Shown: positions 35,423 to 44,472, numbered from the stretch's first letter. The stretch is 64,000 nucleotides of DNA from SZUA-309 sp965233675 (GCA_965233675.1 OZ247498.1:1054001-1118000); one strand, 5' to 3'. A program made the numbers and translations. Notes: generated by a model from the sequence alone, not told the origin.

Positions 35423-38400
35423 CTACTTGGGAATCACCCCATCCTTCTGCAGCTGAGCCTGCCGTTCGCGACGCCGTACTTCCCGTGGATCATTGGAAGC
35501 CCGAACGGCGGGGTCCGAAGGTTGCTCCGCGGGCTGTTCCTTTGCGGCTTTGGTTTCTGCGCCGGCTGCGGGTTGCTTCTCTGATTTGGACTTGGCATCC
35601 GCTGCGGGCTTTGCATCCGCTGCGGGCTTTGCATCCGCTGCGGGTTTTTCCGTAGCTGTGGGCGCATTGTTGGCGGCGGACTTTTTATCAGCCGCGGACT
35701 CTTTAGTAGCCGCAGGCGCTTTATCCGCCGCGGGCGCTTTATCTACCCCACCCGCTGTTTCGGGGGTTGGGGCGTCTGCCGCGGCGGCTGGGGCGGGGCT
35801 TGCCTTCGCTGCCCGGTTGCGGTTTCTCGGGTCGTTCGCCGCGCGCCCGCCGGAAGATTCCACAGCCTCTGTGGGCGCGGATGTTCGTGCCTTGGGCGCT
35901 TTGCCGCCCGCCTTCTCTCCGGAGGTTGTGCTGGCGGGTTCTGCGTTTGCCGACGCCGGGCTGCCGGCTGAGTCAGATTCCGCCTTCGGACCAGTCTCAG
36001 TCCTGGCGGCCGGTTTCGGGGCCGGTTTCTTCTCGGTTTGGGACGCCTGTTCGATTGCGCTCCGGTCCCGGCGGGGGCGTCGTTTGCTGTTGGCCAGTGT
36101 CTCTTCGCTTGGTTTGCGCGCGGCAGCGACTTCAGCGGACACGGCTGCTGCGGGTTTCGCTGCAGCAGGCGCATCGCTTTCGGGTTTCCGGGCGTTCTTC
36201 GGTGGGCGGGATTCACGCTTGCCCGCATCATCGTTGCGGCCCTGGTCGCGCTTTTCGTCCCGTCTGCGACGGTTGTCCTTCGCTTCGTTTTCCGAACCTT
36301 CCTGACGGTTGTCCCGGTCGGCCTTGCGCGTATCGCGCTGGTCGTTTCCGCGGTTGTCCTGGCGGTTGTCCTGATCTCTGGATCGATCCCGATTTCCGTT
36401 CGATCTGGAACTCCGTCCGGACTTTTCCTGGCGATCGGTCTGCTCGCCGCTTTCCGATCGATTGCGATTCGATTTGTCGTTCCTGTTCCGATCTCCCGCT
36501 TTGCGCGCTTCGCCTCGATCATTGCGTCGACCGTCTTTCTGCTGACGGTTGTCTTTGCGATCGTCCTTCTGCCGGTTTTCGTTGCGGCGTCCGCCGTCTC
36601 GGCGCTTGTTGCTGTCGCCCTGGCGTTTGTTCCCATCGACGGCCGGTTCGGGTGCTTCCTCGATAGCCGGCTCTTCGCTGAACAGGGATTTGACGATGCG
36701 GCTGAACAGTCCTGTCTTCGCTGGCTCATCCTGACCACCCTGAGGCTGCTTTTCCTGCCTGCTGGCGGGTGGCTCACTGACCGGGGCCTCGCTTTTCTGT
36801 TCTGGAGGGGTTGGCCGGGGTGCGGTCTGGCGAATGGGTTGAACGGCTGCCGCCTGGGCGGGCGCCGCCGGCTTTGCAGGGGCAACGACTTCTTCCGGTG
36901 CCTGCAGGCTTTCGGTCAACTCATAGCTCGGTATGTCGCCTTCTTCAGTTATATGATCTTCCCGCAACCGCTGGATCTCGAAATGAGGCGTCTCCAGATT
37001 GACGTTCGGGACGATCACGACGTGTGTGCGGGTGCGGCGTTCGATCTCTGCCACATCCTGACGTTTTTCATTGAGCAGGAAGGAGGCGATGTTGAGTGGC
37101 ACCATGGCCCGAACGGTGGAACTCCGCTCTTTGAGGCTTTCTTCTTCCATGACCCGGAGGATGGTCAGAGCCAGGGATCGGGTATCCCGGATTCGACCCT
37201 GGCCATTACAGCGAGGGCAGATTTCGGTGGTCAGTTCTTCCAGGGAAGGTCGCAGACGCTGCCGGGACATTTCCATCAGGCCGAATCGGGAGATCCGCCC
37301 GACCTGCACGCGGGCGCGATCTGCTTCGAGCGCCTCCCGCATTTTGTTTTCCACCGCCCGCTGGTTCTTGACGGACGTCATGTCGATGAAATCGATGACG
37401 ATCAGGCCGCCCACATCCCGGAGCCTGAGTTGACGCGCGATTTCTTCGGCTGCCTCCAGGTTGGTGTTGAGCGCGGTTTCTTCGATATCCGCACCCTTGG
37501 TGGCCCGAGCCGAGTTGATGTCGATGGAGACCAGTGCTTCCGTCGGGTCGATGACGATGCTGCCGCCGGAAGGAAGTTTCACCGTGTGCTGGAATGCGGT
37601 CTCGATCTGGGACTCGATCTGATAACGACTGAACAGCGGGATCTGGTCGTCGTAGAACTTCACCTTGTCCTGGTAGTTGGGCATCACCTGATCGATGAAG
37701 GTCTTGGCTTCCTCGAAGGCGTCGGCACCGTCGATGAGCACCTCACCGATGTCTTTGCGCAGGTTGTCCCGGATGGCGCGAAGAATGACGCTGTTCTCCT
37801 GGTAAAGGAGCTTCGGCGCCTTTTCCTGCTGATCGGCCTGGGCAATCGCTTCCCAGAGCTGGAGCAGGTAGTCCAGATCCCACTGCAACTCCTCACTGCT
37901 GCGGCCGATTCCGGCGGTGCGGATGATCACGCCCATGCCTTGTGGAATTTCGAGTTTGCTCATGGCCTCTCTGAGCTGATCCCGGTCTTCGCCCTCGATG
38001 CGCCGGGAGATGCCGCCCGCGCGGGGGTTGTTGGGCATCAGAACCATGTAGCGACCAGCCAGGCTGATGAAGGTGGTGAGGGCGGCGCCTTTGTTGCCAC
38101 GCTCTTCCTTATCCACCTGCACAACCATTTCCTGGCCTTCGCTGATCAGCTCGGCAATGTTCAGGCGTCCGCCTTCGGAGGGCTTTTTCTGGAAGTACTG
38201 GCGGGAGATTTCCTTCAGTGGCAGGAAGCCGTGGCGATCGGCGCCGAAGTCGACGAATGCGGCTTCCAGGCTGGGTTCCACCCGGGTGATCCGGGCTTTG
38301 AAAATGCTGGCCTTCTTCTGTTCGTGGCCGGCGTTCTCGAGATCGAGGTCGTAAAGCTTCTGGCCATCGACCAATGCGACCCGGACCTCTTCGGCCTGAG

Positions 38401-38425
38401 AGGCGTTGATGAGCATTCTTTTCAT
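35423..38425 (-). CDS. rne: Ribonuclease E
   Basis: A 1000-residue endoribonuclease and degradosome scaffold. Residues about 1-530 are the catalytic part: MKRMLINASQAEEVRVAL, S1 domain (about 38-120), VDINSARATKG with the metal-binding region, and the zinc link C403-PR-C406. From about 540 onward the tail is disordered: an Arg/Asn/Asp-rich RNA-binding region (about 680-790) and then an Ala/Pro/Lys-rich end with KPAADA repeats. The degradosome partner motifs are not evident to me. ATG 38425 has an AAGGA site; in-frame residues upstream are not RNase E-like. A leader of up to about 1 kb precedes it. Confidence 0.96.
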   Translation of the reverse strand: MKRMLINASQAEEVRVALVDGQKLYDLDLENAGHEQKKASIFKARITRVEPSLEAAFVDFGADRHGFLPLKEISRQYFQKKPSEGGRLNIAELISEGQEMVVQVDKEERGNKGAALTTFISLAGRYMVLMPNNPRAGGISRRIEGEDRDQLREAMSKLEIPQGMGVIIRTAGIGRSSEELQWDLDYLLQLWEAIAQADQQEKAPKLLYQENSVILRAIRDNLRKDIGEVLIDGADAFEEAKTFIDQVMPNYQDKVKFYDDQIPLFSRYQIESQIETAFQHTVKLPSGGSIVIDPTEALVSIDINSARATKGADIEETALNTNLEAAEEIARQLRLRDVGGLIVIDFIDMTSVKNQRAVENKMREALEADRARVQVGRISRFGLMEMSRQRLRPSLEELTTEICPRCNGQGRIRDTRSLALTILRVMEEESLKERSSTVRAMVPLNIASFLLNEKRQDVAEIERRTRTHVVIVPNVNLETPHFEIQRLREDHITEEGDIPSYELTESLQAPEEVVAPAKPAAPAQAAAVQPIRQTAPRPTPPEQKSEAPVSEPPASRQEKQPQGGQDEPAKTGLFSRIVKSLFSEEPAIEEAPEPAVDGNKRQGDSNKRRDGGRRNENRQKDDRKDNRQQKDGRRNDRGEARKAGDRNRNDKSNRNRSESGEQTDRQEKSGRSSRSNGNRDRSRDQDNRQDNRGNDQRDTRKADRDNRQEGSENEAKDNRRRRDEKRDQGRNDDAGKRESRPPKNARKPESDAPAAAKPAAAVSAEVAAARKPSEETLANSKRRPRRDRSAIEQASQTEKKPAPKPAARTETGPKAESDSAGSPASANAEPASTTSGEKAGGKAPKARTSAPTEAVESSGGRAANDPRNRNRAAKASPAPAAAADAPTPETAGGVDKAPAADKAPAATKESAADKKSAANNAPTATEKPAADAKPAADAKPAADAKSKSEKQPAAGAETKAAKEQPAEQPSDPAVRASNDPREVRRRERQAQLQKDGVIPK
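35595..35648 (-). repeat. 18-bp in-frame tandem repeat in the rne tail
   Basis: Three consecutive 18-bp units (35595-35612, 35613-35630, 35631-35648; the last with one mismatch) encode repeated ADAKPA in the disordered C-terminus of RNase E. Period divisible by three, so expansion keeps the frame. Confidence 0.9.
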
Positions 38426-39492
38426 TTTTTGATCCTTATTTGCCGCCACCGGGGGCGGGAATAGCCGCCAAGCGTGGCGGGAAGGCGAGGCGCACAGCCT
38501 GATCAGAGGATCGAACGGAGGAGGTCGTCGAAGGGAGAGTCGAAAAAAACGTGTGTCCGGAACGCCGGGGTTTCCGGAATTCAGGCCAGTTGCCCCGGCT
38601 TGCTGTTCGGCTAACCGGTCGCATTCAACCGGGTTGCCGTGCTTGGCTGTCCGGTTCAGGCTCAGCTCCTGTTTTCCTGAGAGGACCTCCTGCAAGGGAA
38701 GTCGTCAAAGGTTGGAGGCCTGACTGATTCAGCGATGTTTCTGAGCGCTGAGCGCCTGGTCTACCGCCGTTGACTGACCGGGATCAGGTGACCGGTGAAG
38801 GTCCCCTGGTCCAATTGTTCTCACACCGTTGTTCTCATACAGCTGTCGTCACACAGCCGTTCGCATTCAAACGCGCTCGCCAGCAGGTGGCGGTCACAGA
38901 TGTCTGCGCTCAATTCTCTCTACTATCGACAAGCTTCTCGTTCGAGTCCGCCGTGCCGATCCCGATGCAGGATTCTGCCGATGCAAGCACTCCGGTAGCT
39001 GGTACGTGATTGGTTCCGATCCTGGATGAGCGTGATCGGTCGCCGTACCGTCGGCGCCTTGCGACTGAGAGATCCTTGCGGGGAACGACCCTGGCGCCAG
39101 CTTCAACTGGCGACTCGCAATTGTCTGTTTATCGTTTCTGTTACTGTTACGTACTGTTACGGTTACGGATACAGTTGCTGGAAGTAGTCGACCAGTTGTC
39201 GACTGTTGCCAGGCTGTTAACTCAGTATCCGGGTCTGAATATCTGTTTAATACAGTCAGGCTGATACCGTTCAAGCGTTCTGGCCGGGCTGGATGGTCTT
39301 TGATTCCATGTGATCACGTATCAGAGTGACCACGGTTCCTTGAGACAATCCGCTCACCGGCCGGTGGCAGCTTAACAGCCGCAGGTAAGTCCTTCAAACG
39401 CCTGAAGAACGGACAGAATTCCAGGTTATCCACAGGTCCGCATATTTCCGTGAGACTGATCCCGCGAAAACAGATCCAGTGAAAACAAACCC
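38426..39492. other. Long spacer between rne and rluC (probable rne leader)
   Basis: About 1.07 kb between divergent rne and rluC with no convincing gene: short frames here lack family resemblance or ribosome sites. Seen instead: hairpins at 39095-39112 (CGCCAG, 6-base loop, CTGGCG) and 39187-39206 (AGTCGAC, loop CAGTT, GTCGACT, flanked by pairing CTGG/CCAG); GTTACTGTTACG-type direct repeats at about 39138-39165; runs of related TTGTTCTCACACCG units at 38815-38860. The rne 5' leader of E. coli is long and structured and mediates feedback by RNase E, so a similar role is likely for the rne side. Confidence 0.5.
39426..39434 (+). other. Perfect DnaA-box sequence
   Basis: TTATCCACA, the consensus high-affinity DnaA box, lies in the rne-rluC spacer about 90 bases before rluC. 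A single 9-mer can occur by chance in a window this size, so only a possible regulatory role is noted. Confidence 0.3.
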
Positions 39493-39500
39493 GTGAAAAG
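39456..39500 (+). repeat. 15-bp tandem repeat, three diverged copies, at the rluC start
   Basis: CTGATCCCGCGAAAA, CAGATCCAGTGAAAA and CAAACCCGTGAAAAG follow each other (39456-39500). The last copy contains the alternative GTG start of rluC at 39493, so the repeat may have created extra N-terminal codons. Confidence 0.6.
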
Positions 39501-39516
39501 TGACCCATCCGCAGCG

Positions 39517-40479
39517 ATGGTGAGAACCGGCCCCCGAATCGTCGAGATCGACGAGGAGGCGTCTGGCCAGAGAGTTGACAACTATCTCACCAGAATACTC
39601 AAAGACATTCCCAAAAGCCGGATCTACAAAATGATCCGCAAAGGGGAAGTACGGGTGAATGGCGGCCGCGTGAAACCGACCACCAAGCTCAGTGCGGGGG
39701 ACAAGCTGAGGGTCCCACCGGTCAGCACCCGGCCGCCGGTGACGGAGGCGTTCATGGGTTCCCGGCAGCTGGCGCGGCTGGAAGCGGCGATCCTGCACGA
39801 GGACGATCGGCTGATCGTGCTGAACAAGCCCGCGGGGATTGCCGTGCATGGTGGCAGCGGAGTGAGTTTTGGCGTCATCGAGGGGCTGCGGCGGTTGCGG
39901 CCCCAGGGATCGCTGGAACTGGTGCATCGACTCGACCGGGAAACGTCCGGCTGTCTGCTCATCTCGAAACGCCGTTCCACTTTGCGCGCCCTGCACGAGC
40001 AGATCCGGGCCGGCGCCCTGGTCAAGGTATACCGCCTGATCGTCCGGGGTGTCTGGCCGGCGGGTCTCGATCGGATCGACGCCCCGCTGCACAAATACGT
40101 TACGGCCAGCGGTGAGCGCCGGGTCAGGGTGAGTGAGGAGGGCAAACAGAGCCTGACCAGTTTCGAAGTGCTGGGGCGTGCGGATACCGCCACGCTGCTG
40201 CAGGCGAATCTGCACACCGGTCGAACCCATCAGCTCCGCGTGCATTGTCTGCACGCCGGTCATGGGATCCTGGGAGATGAAAAGTATGGCCGCGATGCGG
40301 AACTGGCCAGCGACAAGGCCTTGAATGTCACCCGGCTGTGTCTGCACGCGGAGAAAGTTGTGTTGCCCGGAGCGTTCGCGTTCGAGGCTCCGGTACCCGA
40401 GGACTTCGAGCGCGCCTGGTCGCATCTGGCGCGTCCGGGGAAGGAGGGGTCAGTCGGTACGAGCGCCAAGCACGGGTAG
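39517..40479 (+). CDS. rluC: 23S rRNA pseudouridine synthase RluC
   Basis: A 320-residue RluA-family synthase that in E. coli makes pseudouridines 955, 2504 and 2580. N-terminal S4 RNA-binding domain (about 8-75: GQRVDNYLTRILKDIPKSRIYKMIRKGEVRVNGGRV), then the catalytic motif HRLDRETSG with the nucleophilic aspartate, and ANLHTGRTHQLRVH late. I chose ATG 39517, which aligns with the usual RluC start; GTG 39493 would add 8 residues from a repeated tract. Its last 30 bases overlap the convergent maf-like gene. Confidence 0.92.
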   Translation: MVRTGPRIVEIDEEASGQRVDNYLTRILKDIPKSRIYKMIRKGEVRVNGGRVKPTTKLSAGDKLRVPPVSTRPPVTEAFMGSRQLARLEAAILHEDDRLIVLNKPAGIAVHGGSGVSFGVIEGLRRLRPQGSLELVHRLDRETSGCLLISKRRSTLRALHEQIRAGALVKVYRLIVRGVWPAGLDRIDAPLHKYVTASGERRVRVSEEGKQSLTSFEVLGRADTATLLQANLHTGRTHQLRVHCLHAGHGILGDEKYGRDAELASDKALNVTRLCLHAEKVVLPGAFAFEAPVPEDFERAWSHLARPGKEGSVGTSAKHG

Positions 40480-41070
40480 TCCGGCCCGTTCCAGCATGCC
40501 GCACAGGGCGATGAGCGGCAGGCCGATCAGTGCATTCGGGTCGTCTCCGCCGATACGCTCGAACAGCGCAATTCCCAACCCTTCCGACTTGAAGGCACCG
40601 GCGCAGTCCAGGGGCTGTTCCCGGGCGACGTAGTCGGCGATCTGGGCGGCACTGAGTGCACGGAAACGGACGGGTGTTTCGATCAGTTCGAATTCCGCCG
40701 GCACGACGGCGTCATCCTGAGGGGAACCTTGGGCGGAACCGGCGGGAGCCAGGCACAGCCCGGTCAGAAATGTGACCTCCCGGCCCGAAAGCCGGGCAAG
40801 CTGTGCACGGGCCTTCTCTTCAGTACCCGGTTTACCCAGCACATCTCCATCCACGGCAACGAGCTGATCGGAGCCGATCACCAGCGCCTCGGTGAGCTTG
40901 CCGGCCACCGCCTGGGCCTTGGCTTTCGACAGTCGTGACACCAGCATTTCCGGGGCCTCCTGAGGCAGGGGCGTTTCATCCACGTCCGGCGCCATGGTCT
41001 CAAAGGGCAGGCCCAGGCGCTCGAGGAGGGATTTGCGATATCTGGATGTGGAGGCGAGAACGAGCTTCAT
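40450..41070 (-). CDS. Maf/YceF family nucleoside triphosphate pyrophosphatase
   Basis: A 206-residue Maf-family enzyme; the YceF branch hydrolyses 7-methyl-GTP and similar altered nucleotides. It starts MKLVLASTSRYRKSLLERLGLPFE, has the DVDET and KAKAQAVAGK segments, and GSDQLVAVDGDVLGKPG with the catalytic aspartate. ATG 41070 is preferred over a codon 15 bases upstream on homology. Placement between rluC and yceD-rpmF is conserved in Gammaproteobacteria. Confidence 0.9.
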   Translation of the reverse strand: MKLVLASTSRYRKSLLERLGLPFETMAPDVDETPLPQEAPEMLVSRLSKAKAQAVAGKLTEALVIGSDQLVAVDGDVLGKPGTEEKARAQLARLSGREVTFLTGLCLAPAGSAQGSPQDDAVVPAEFELIETPVRFRALSAAQIADYVAREQPLDCAGAFKSEGLGIALFERIGGDDPNALIGLPLIALCGMLERAGLPVLGARTD

Positions 41071-41165
41071 CAGACTGAGCGGCATCCTTGGGTAGAGGCT
41101 ATTTTTTATGAAAAAGTCTTTAAAAATAGCAAGTTAAGGCGATTTCGACCTGTCAGGACCGGGCG

Positions 41166-41171
41166 CATAAT
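41166..41171 (+). promoter_or_regulatory. Possible -10 element of the yceD-rpmF promoter
   Basis: CATAAT in GCGCATAATGCC, 28 bases before the yceD ATG, is a good -10 candidate; the upstream -35 region (TTCGAC, 41144-41149, 16 bases away) is weak. An AT-rich tract at 41100-41130 precedes it. Confidence 0.35.
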
Positions 41172-41199
41172 GCCCTTTACAGGCGCAGGAAGGGTACCT

Positions 41200-41826
41200 A
41201 TGATTGCGCCCGCTATGAATACCCGCCCTCAGGAAGCCCTGTTATATCGGGACCTGGCGAGGCAGCAGGCAGGGTTGAGCAGGCATGTGGGCCTGGCAGC
41301 ATTGCCCAGACTCAGGCAACTGGTCGAAGCAACGGAGGATGCCGATGCAGACGCCGTTGCTGAGACAGATCAGGGATTTGACGTAACGCTTCGATTCAAC
41401 GTCGATGCCAGGGGGTTCAGCCGTGTGGAAGGCGAACTCGATGGCAGGATCGTATTGCATTGCAATGGCTGCGCCGAGGTGTTGGTCCATCCGCTGAAGC
41501 TGACGTTTGCCTGTGTGATCGCCGAAACGGAAGCGATCGCCGATGTCCTCATAGAGGACGGGCAACGGGAAGGCGATGGGTCGCTCGCTGATGATGTGCT
41601 GGTCGCTGGTGGCGGTGAAGTGACGGTGGCGCAGATTGTGGAGGATGAGATCCTGCTCAATCTGCCGGAAAGACTCTGCACGAGTGAGCCCTGTGAACGG
41701 GCCCCCGAGCTTGCCTATCCGGCGTCTGATGACGGGCTCGAGCACTCGGAAACTGATGAGGACGAGGATGACAATCCTTTCAGTGTGCTCGCCGATCTGA
41801 AGCTGGACAGCCGGCATGAAGAATGA
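41200..41826 (+). CDS. yceD: YceD family protein (DUF177), 23S rRNA accumulation protein
   Basis: A 208-residue acidic protein. VDARGFSRVEGELDGRIVLHCNGCAEVLVHPLKLTFACVI is the DUF177 core with a paired-cysteine CNGC motif, and the C-terminal DEDEDDNPFSVLADLKL is the conserved NPFxxL-type end. In E. coli and plants this family is needed for 23S rRNA accumulation. ATG 41200 has an AGGAAGGG ribosome site. It precedes rpmF by 95 bases, as in most Gammaproteobacteria. Confidence 0.88.
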   Translation: MIAPAMNTRPQEALLYRDLARQQAGLSRHVGLAALPRLRQLVEATEDADADAVAETDQGFDVTLRFNVDARGFSRVEGELDGRIVLHCNGCAEVLVHPLKLTFACVIAETEAIADVLIEDGQREGDGSLADDVLVAGGGEVTVAQIVEDEILLNLPERLCTSEPCERAPELAYPASDDGLEHSETDEDEDDNPFSVLADLKLDSRHEE

Positions 41827-41921
41827 AAAGTAGACTGGATATCCCCGGGGATATCTGCAAAGAACAAGACAAACGGTAAGCGGAAGCTGGTCAGCCAGCC
41901 AAGCACGACTACGGAGGCCAC

Positions 41922-42089
41922 ATGGCAGTCCAGAAAAGCAAAGTAACTCGAGCCAGGCGTGGCAAGCGTCGTTCTCACGACGCCCTCGCCAAGCCCGCTC
42001 TGTCCATCGAGCCGATGACGGGCGAAACCCATCGCCGCCATCACGTGAGCGTCGATGGCTACTACAAGGGACAGAAGGTCGTCGACTGA
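41922..42089 (+). CDS. rpmF: 50S ribosomal protein L32
   Basis: A 55-residue protein starting MAVQKSKVTRARRGKRRSHD and ending KGQKVVD, the typical bacterial L32 of the form without the zinc cysteines. A GGAGG ribosome site (ACGGAGGCCACATG) precedes the ATG. In Pseudomonas and E. coli plsX follows; here no plsX is found and fabD begins 226 bases later. Confidence 0.97.
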   Translation: MAVQKSKVTRARRGKRRSHDALAKPALSIEPMTGETHRRHHVSVDGYYKGQKVVD

Positions 42090-42190
42090 AGCAGTGGATT
42101 CATTCGGGATCTCTGCACATTTCCCGAAACAGCGTATCCGCCAGCCAGTCGACCGCGCCGTTCGTGCGTGGTCCATTCTCAACAGAACGC

Positions 42191-42225
42191 GTCCTCACGG
42201 GCGAGGGAGCCCCTCGCTTGCGGAC
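42191..42225 (+). other. GC-rich hairpin in the rpmF-fabD spacer
   Basis: GCGAGGG (42201-42207), loop AGC, CCCTCGC (42211-42217) makes a perfect 7-bp stem, and flanking GTCC/GGAC can pair outside it. No T-run follows, so it looks like an RNA processing or stability element rather than an intrinsic terminator. The rest of 42090-42315 holds no gene I can support. Confidence 0.45.
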
Positions 42226-42315
42226 GGCTTGTTGGTGTGTGTTGGCGAAATTGCGGGTACATTCACGTTCTAACGCCGGATCAGACGATCGATCAGTTCC
42301 ATCAGGGAGGTTTGC

Positions 42316-43230
42316 ATGAGTCTCGGCTTCGTATTCCCCGGTCAGGGTTCACAGACAGTCGGCATGCTTGGCGATTTAGCCGAGCAGCACGCGGTGATAC
42401 GGGAAACGTTTACCGAGGCCGGCGATGTGCTTGGTCTGGATATGTGGCATCTGGTATCCCAGGGGCCTCAGGAACGGCTCAATCAGACGGAAATCACCCA
42501 GCCGGTGCTGCTCACCGCCAGTACCGCGCTGTGGCGGGCCTGGCAGGCCCGGAACGGAAGCCTGCCGGACATCCTCGCCGGGCATAGCCTGGGCGAGTAC
42601 TCGGCGCTCGTATGTGCCGGGTCGCTGACCTTCGCTGAAGGGGTTTCCCTGGTTCATACCCGCGGCAAACTCATGCAGGAAGCTGTGCCGGAAGGGGAAG
42701 GGGCCATGGCGGCCATCCTCGGACTTGACGACGACGTGGTTGCCGACTGCTGTGCGCAGGTTGAAGGTGTGGTCAGTCCGGCGAACTACAATGCGCCCAG
42801 CCAGGTGGTGATCGCGGGTTCCGCCGAGGCAGTGGCTGCCGCTGTGGAGGCCTGTAACGAAGCAGGTGCCCGGAAGACGGTACCTCTCCAGGTGAGCGGG
42901 CCCTTTCACTGCGAACTGATGGCCCCGGCCAAGGCCGGATTCGCCGAGGCACTGGACAGCGTGGATCTGAAAATGCCGGACATCCCGGTTGTCCACAATG
43001 TGGACGCCGCCGTGGCCACTGACATTGCCGATTTGCGCGAAAAGCTGCTGGAGCAGATTGCCCGACCGGTGCAATGGACCCGGTGCATGCAGGCGATGAT
43101 CGATGCGGGTGCGGATCAGTTCGTGGAGTGCGGGGCTGGCAAGGTGCTGGCCGGGCTCATCAAGCGGATTGATCGCCGGATGCCCGTCCACAACATCGAG
43201 TCACCGGAAGCATTCGAGGCGGCGCTTTAG
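42316..43230 (+). CDS. fabD: Malonyl-CoA:ACP transacylase FabD
   Basis: A 304-residue transacylase loading malonate on ACP for fatty-acid elongation. It starts MSLGFVFPGQGSQTVGML; the nucleophile is S91 in GHSLGEYSALV, and H198 in GPFHCELM completes the pair. QVVIAGSAEAV and ECGAGKVLAGLIKRI are also typical. GGGAGG ribosome site. First gene of the fab block (fabD-fabG-acpP-fabF). Confidence 0.97.
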   Translation: MSLGFVFPGQGSQTVGMLGDLAEQHAVIRETFTEAGDVLGLDMWHLVSQGPQERLNQTEITQPVLLTASTALWRAWQARNGSLPDILAGHSLGEYSALVCAGSLTFAEGVSLVHTRGKLMQEAVPEGEGAMAAILGLDDDVVADCCAQVEGVVSPANYNAPSQVVIAGSAEAVAAAVEACNEAGARKTVPLQVSGPFHCELMAPAKAGFAEALDSVDLKMPDIPVVHNVDAAVATDIADLREKLLEQIARPVQWTRCMQAMIDAGADQFVECGAGKVLAGLIKRIDRRMPVHNIESPEAFEAAL

Positions 43231-43272
43231 TCGCCACGTCGGACCAGCAGACGAACCCTGGAGCAGGCAGGA

Positions 43273-44004
43273 ATGACAACAGAAACCAAGGTCGCGCTGG
43301 TTACCGGAGCGAGTCGTGGCATTGGCGCGGCCATCGCACAGGCGCTGTCCGGGGAATATTTTGTGGTGGGTACCGCAACCAGTGAATCTGGTGCTGCTGC
43401 CATCTCCGAGATGCTGGGTGATCGGGGCACGGGCATGGCGGTTCGGATCGACGACGACGAGTCGGTAGAAGCTTTTTATGCGGCCCTGGCAGACCAGAAT
43501 CGGATGCCGCTGATTCTGGTCAACAACGCAGGCATCACGGGCGACAATCTGCTGATGCGGATGAAACCGGAAGAGTGGCTGTCGGTGGTCAATACGAATC
43601 TCAACGGGCTCTACCGGATGGTCAAGCCGGTGCTCCGTGGCATGATGAAGGCCCGCTTCGGACGCATAGTTAACGTGAGCTCGGTTGTTGCGCGAATGGG
43701 TAATCCGGGGCAGAGCAACTATGTTGCCAGCAAATCGGGTGTCGAAGGTTTCACCCGCTCGCTGGCACAGGAAGTCGGCTCTCGCGGCATCACGGTCAAC
43801 GCCGTGGCGCCCGGGTTCATTGAAACGGATATGACAGCTGAACTGGACGAGAATCAGGTGGCGCTGATGTCCAGTCGGATTCCGCTTGGCACCCTCGGCC
43901 AGGCGGATGATGTGGCCAATGCGGTCGCGTTTCTCAGCAGTGACAAAGCAGCCTACATCACCGGTGAGACGCTGCATGTGAATGGCGGCCTGTACATGGG
44001 CTGA
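43273..44004 (+). CDS. fabG: 3-oxoacyl-ACP reductase FabG
   Basis: A 243-residue NADPH-dependent short-chain reductase. TGASRGIGAAIAQAL binds the cofactor, NNAGITGDNLLMRM is the FabG-type loop, the catalytic pair is Y150-x3-K154 in SNYVASKSGVEG with the serine in NVSSVVARMG, and it ends LHVNGGLYMG. 42 bases after fabD, with a GGAGCAGG ribosome site. Confidence 0.97.
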   Translation: MTTETKVALVTGASRGIGAAIAQALSGEYFVVGTATSESGAAAISEMLGDRGTGMAVRIDDDESVEAFYAALADQNRMPLILVNNAGITGDNLLMRMKPEEWLSVVNTNLNGLYRMVKPVLRGMMKARFGRIVNVSSVVARMGNPGQSNYVASKSGVEGFTRSLAQEVGSRGITVNAVAPGFIETDMTAELDENQVALMSSRIPLGTLGQADDVANAVAFLSSDKAAYITGETLHVNGGLYMG

Positions 44005-44132
44005 AGGATGGATTTCGCCGATCCTGCGCAGGGGATTCCCGTCGCGGGAACGGTAAACGGCTTTGATGACGAGCCACACGACACGCCGATGCGGTCAGGG
44101 TGAAAGCCCGTATTGTCAACATTAGCGTCAAC

Positions 44133-44159
44133 TTGAATTGGGTATGGGCCGACTATAGA
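44133..44159 (+). promoter_or_regulatory. Possible acpP promoter
   Basis: TTGAAT (44133-44138), 15 bases, TATAGA (44154-44159), 50 bases before acpP. The hexamers are good, the spacer short (16 if CTTGAA is used). acpP commonly has its own strong promoter. A perfect 6-bp hairpin TTCCCG-TCG-CGGGAA at 44036-44050 lies just after fabG. Confidence 0.45.
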
Positions 44160-44208
44160 ATGCGCGTCGCCCTGCACCCCAGGAACCAGATTGGGAGATC
44201 CCTGCGTA

Positions 44209-44442
44209 ATGAGCAGTGTAGAAGAACGTGTTAAGAAACTGATTTGCGAGCAACTTGGCGTCAAGGAAGAAGAGGTCAAAGACGAAGCATCCTTTGTCGA
44301 AGACCTGGGCGCTGACTCTCTCGATACGGTAGAGCTTGTGATGGCCCTCGAAGAGGAATTCGAGACGGAAATTCCGGACGAGGAAGCCGAGAAGATCACC
44401 ACTGTCAAAGAGGCCATCGGCTACATTCTGGCCCACCAGTAA
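44209..44442 (+). CDS. acpP: Acyl carrier protein
   Basis: A 77-residue very acidic four-helix protein; S37 in GADSLDTVELVM is the phosphopantetheine attachment site. MSSVEERVKKLICEQLGV and EAEKITTVKEAIGYILAHQ are near-identical to other gammaproteobacterial ACPs. ATG 44209 chosen on homology over an in-frame start 18 bases upstream. Followed by a hairpin before fabF. Confidence 0.98.
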   Translation: MSSVEERVKKLICEQLGVKEEEVKDEASFVEDLGADSLDTVELVMALEEEFETEIPDEEAEKITTVKEAIGYILAHQ

Positions 44443-44472
44443 GCCCGAACCTCATCACGGTATCAGTGACTG

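Noticed and set aside
36038..38464. An 808-codon open frame on the + strand opposite rne
   Set aside because: It is antisense to an unmistakable RNase E; long antisense frames are expected in GC-rich genes, and no domain is recognisable in it.
38770..39264. Short open frames in the rne-rluC spacer
   Set aside because: Low-complexity translations arising from repeats, no ribosome sites and no recognisable protein features.
39426..39434. DnaA box as evidence for a replication origin
   Set aside because: Only one box was found, with no AT-rich unwinding region, no dnaA/dnaN/gidA genes nearby, and ordinary operons on both sides.
42055..42273. A 72-codon frame overlapping rpmF and the spacer before fabD
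   Set aside because: It overlaps rpmF out of frame and shows no PlsX or other family resemblance.
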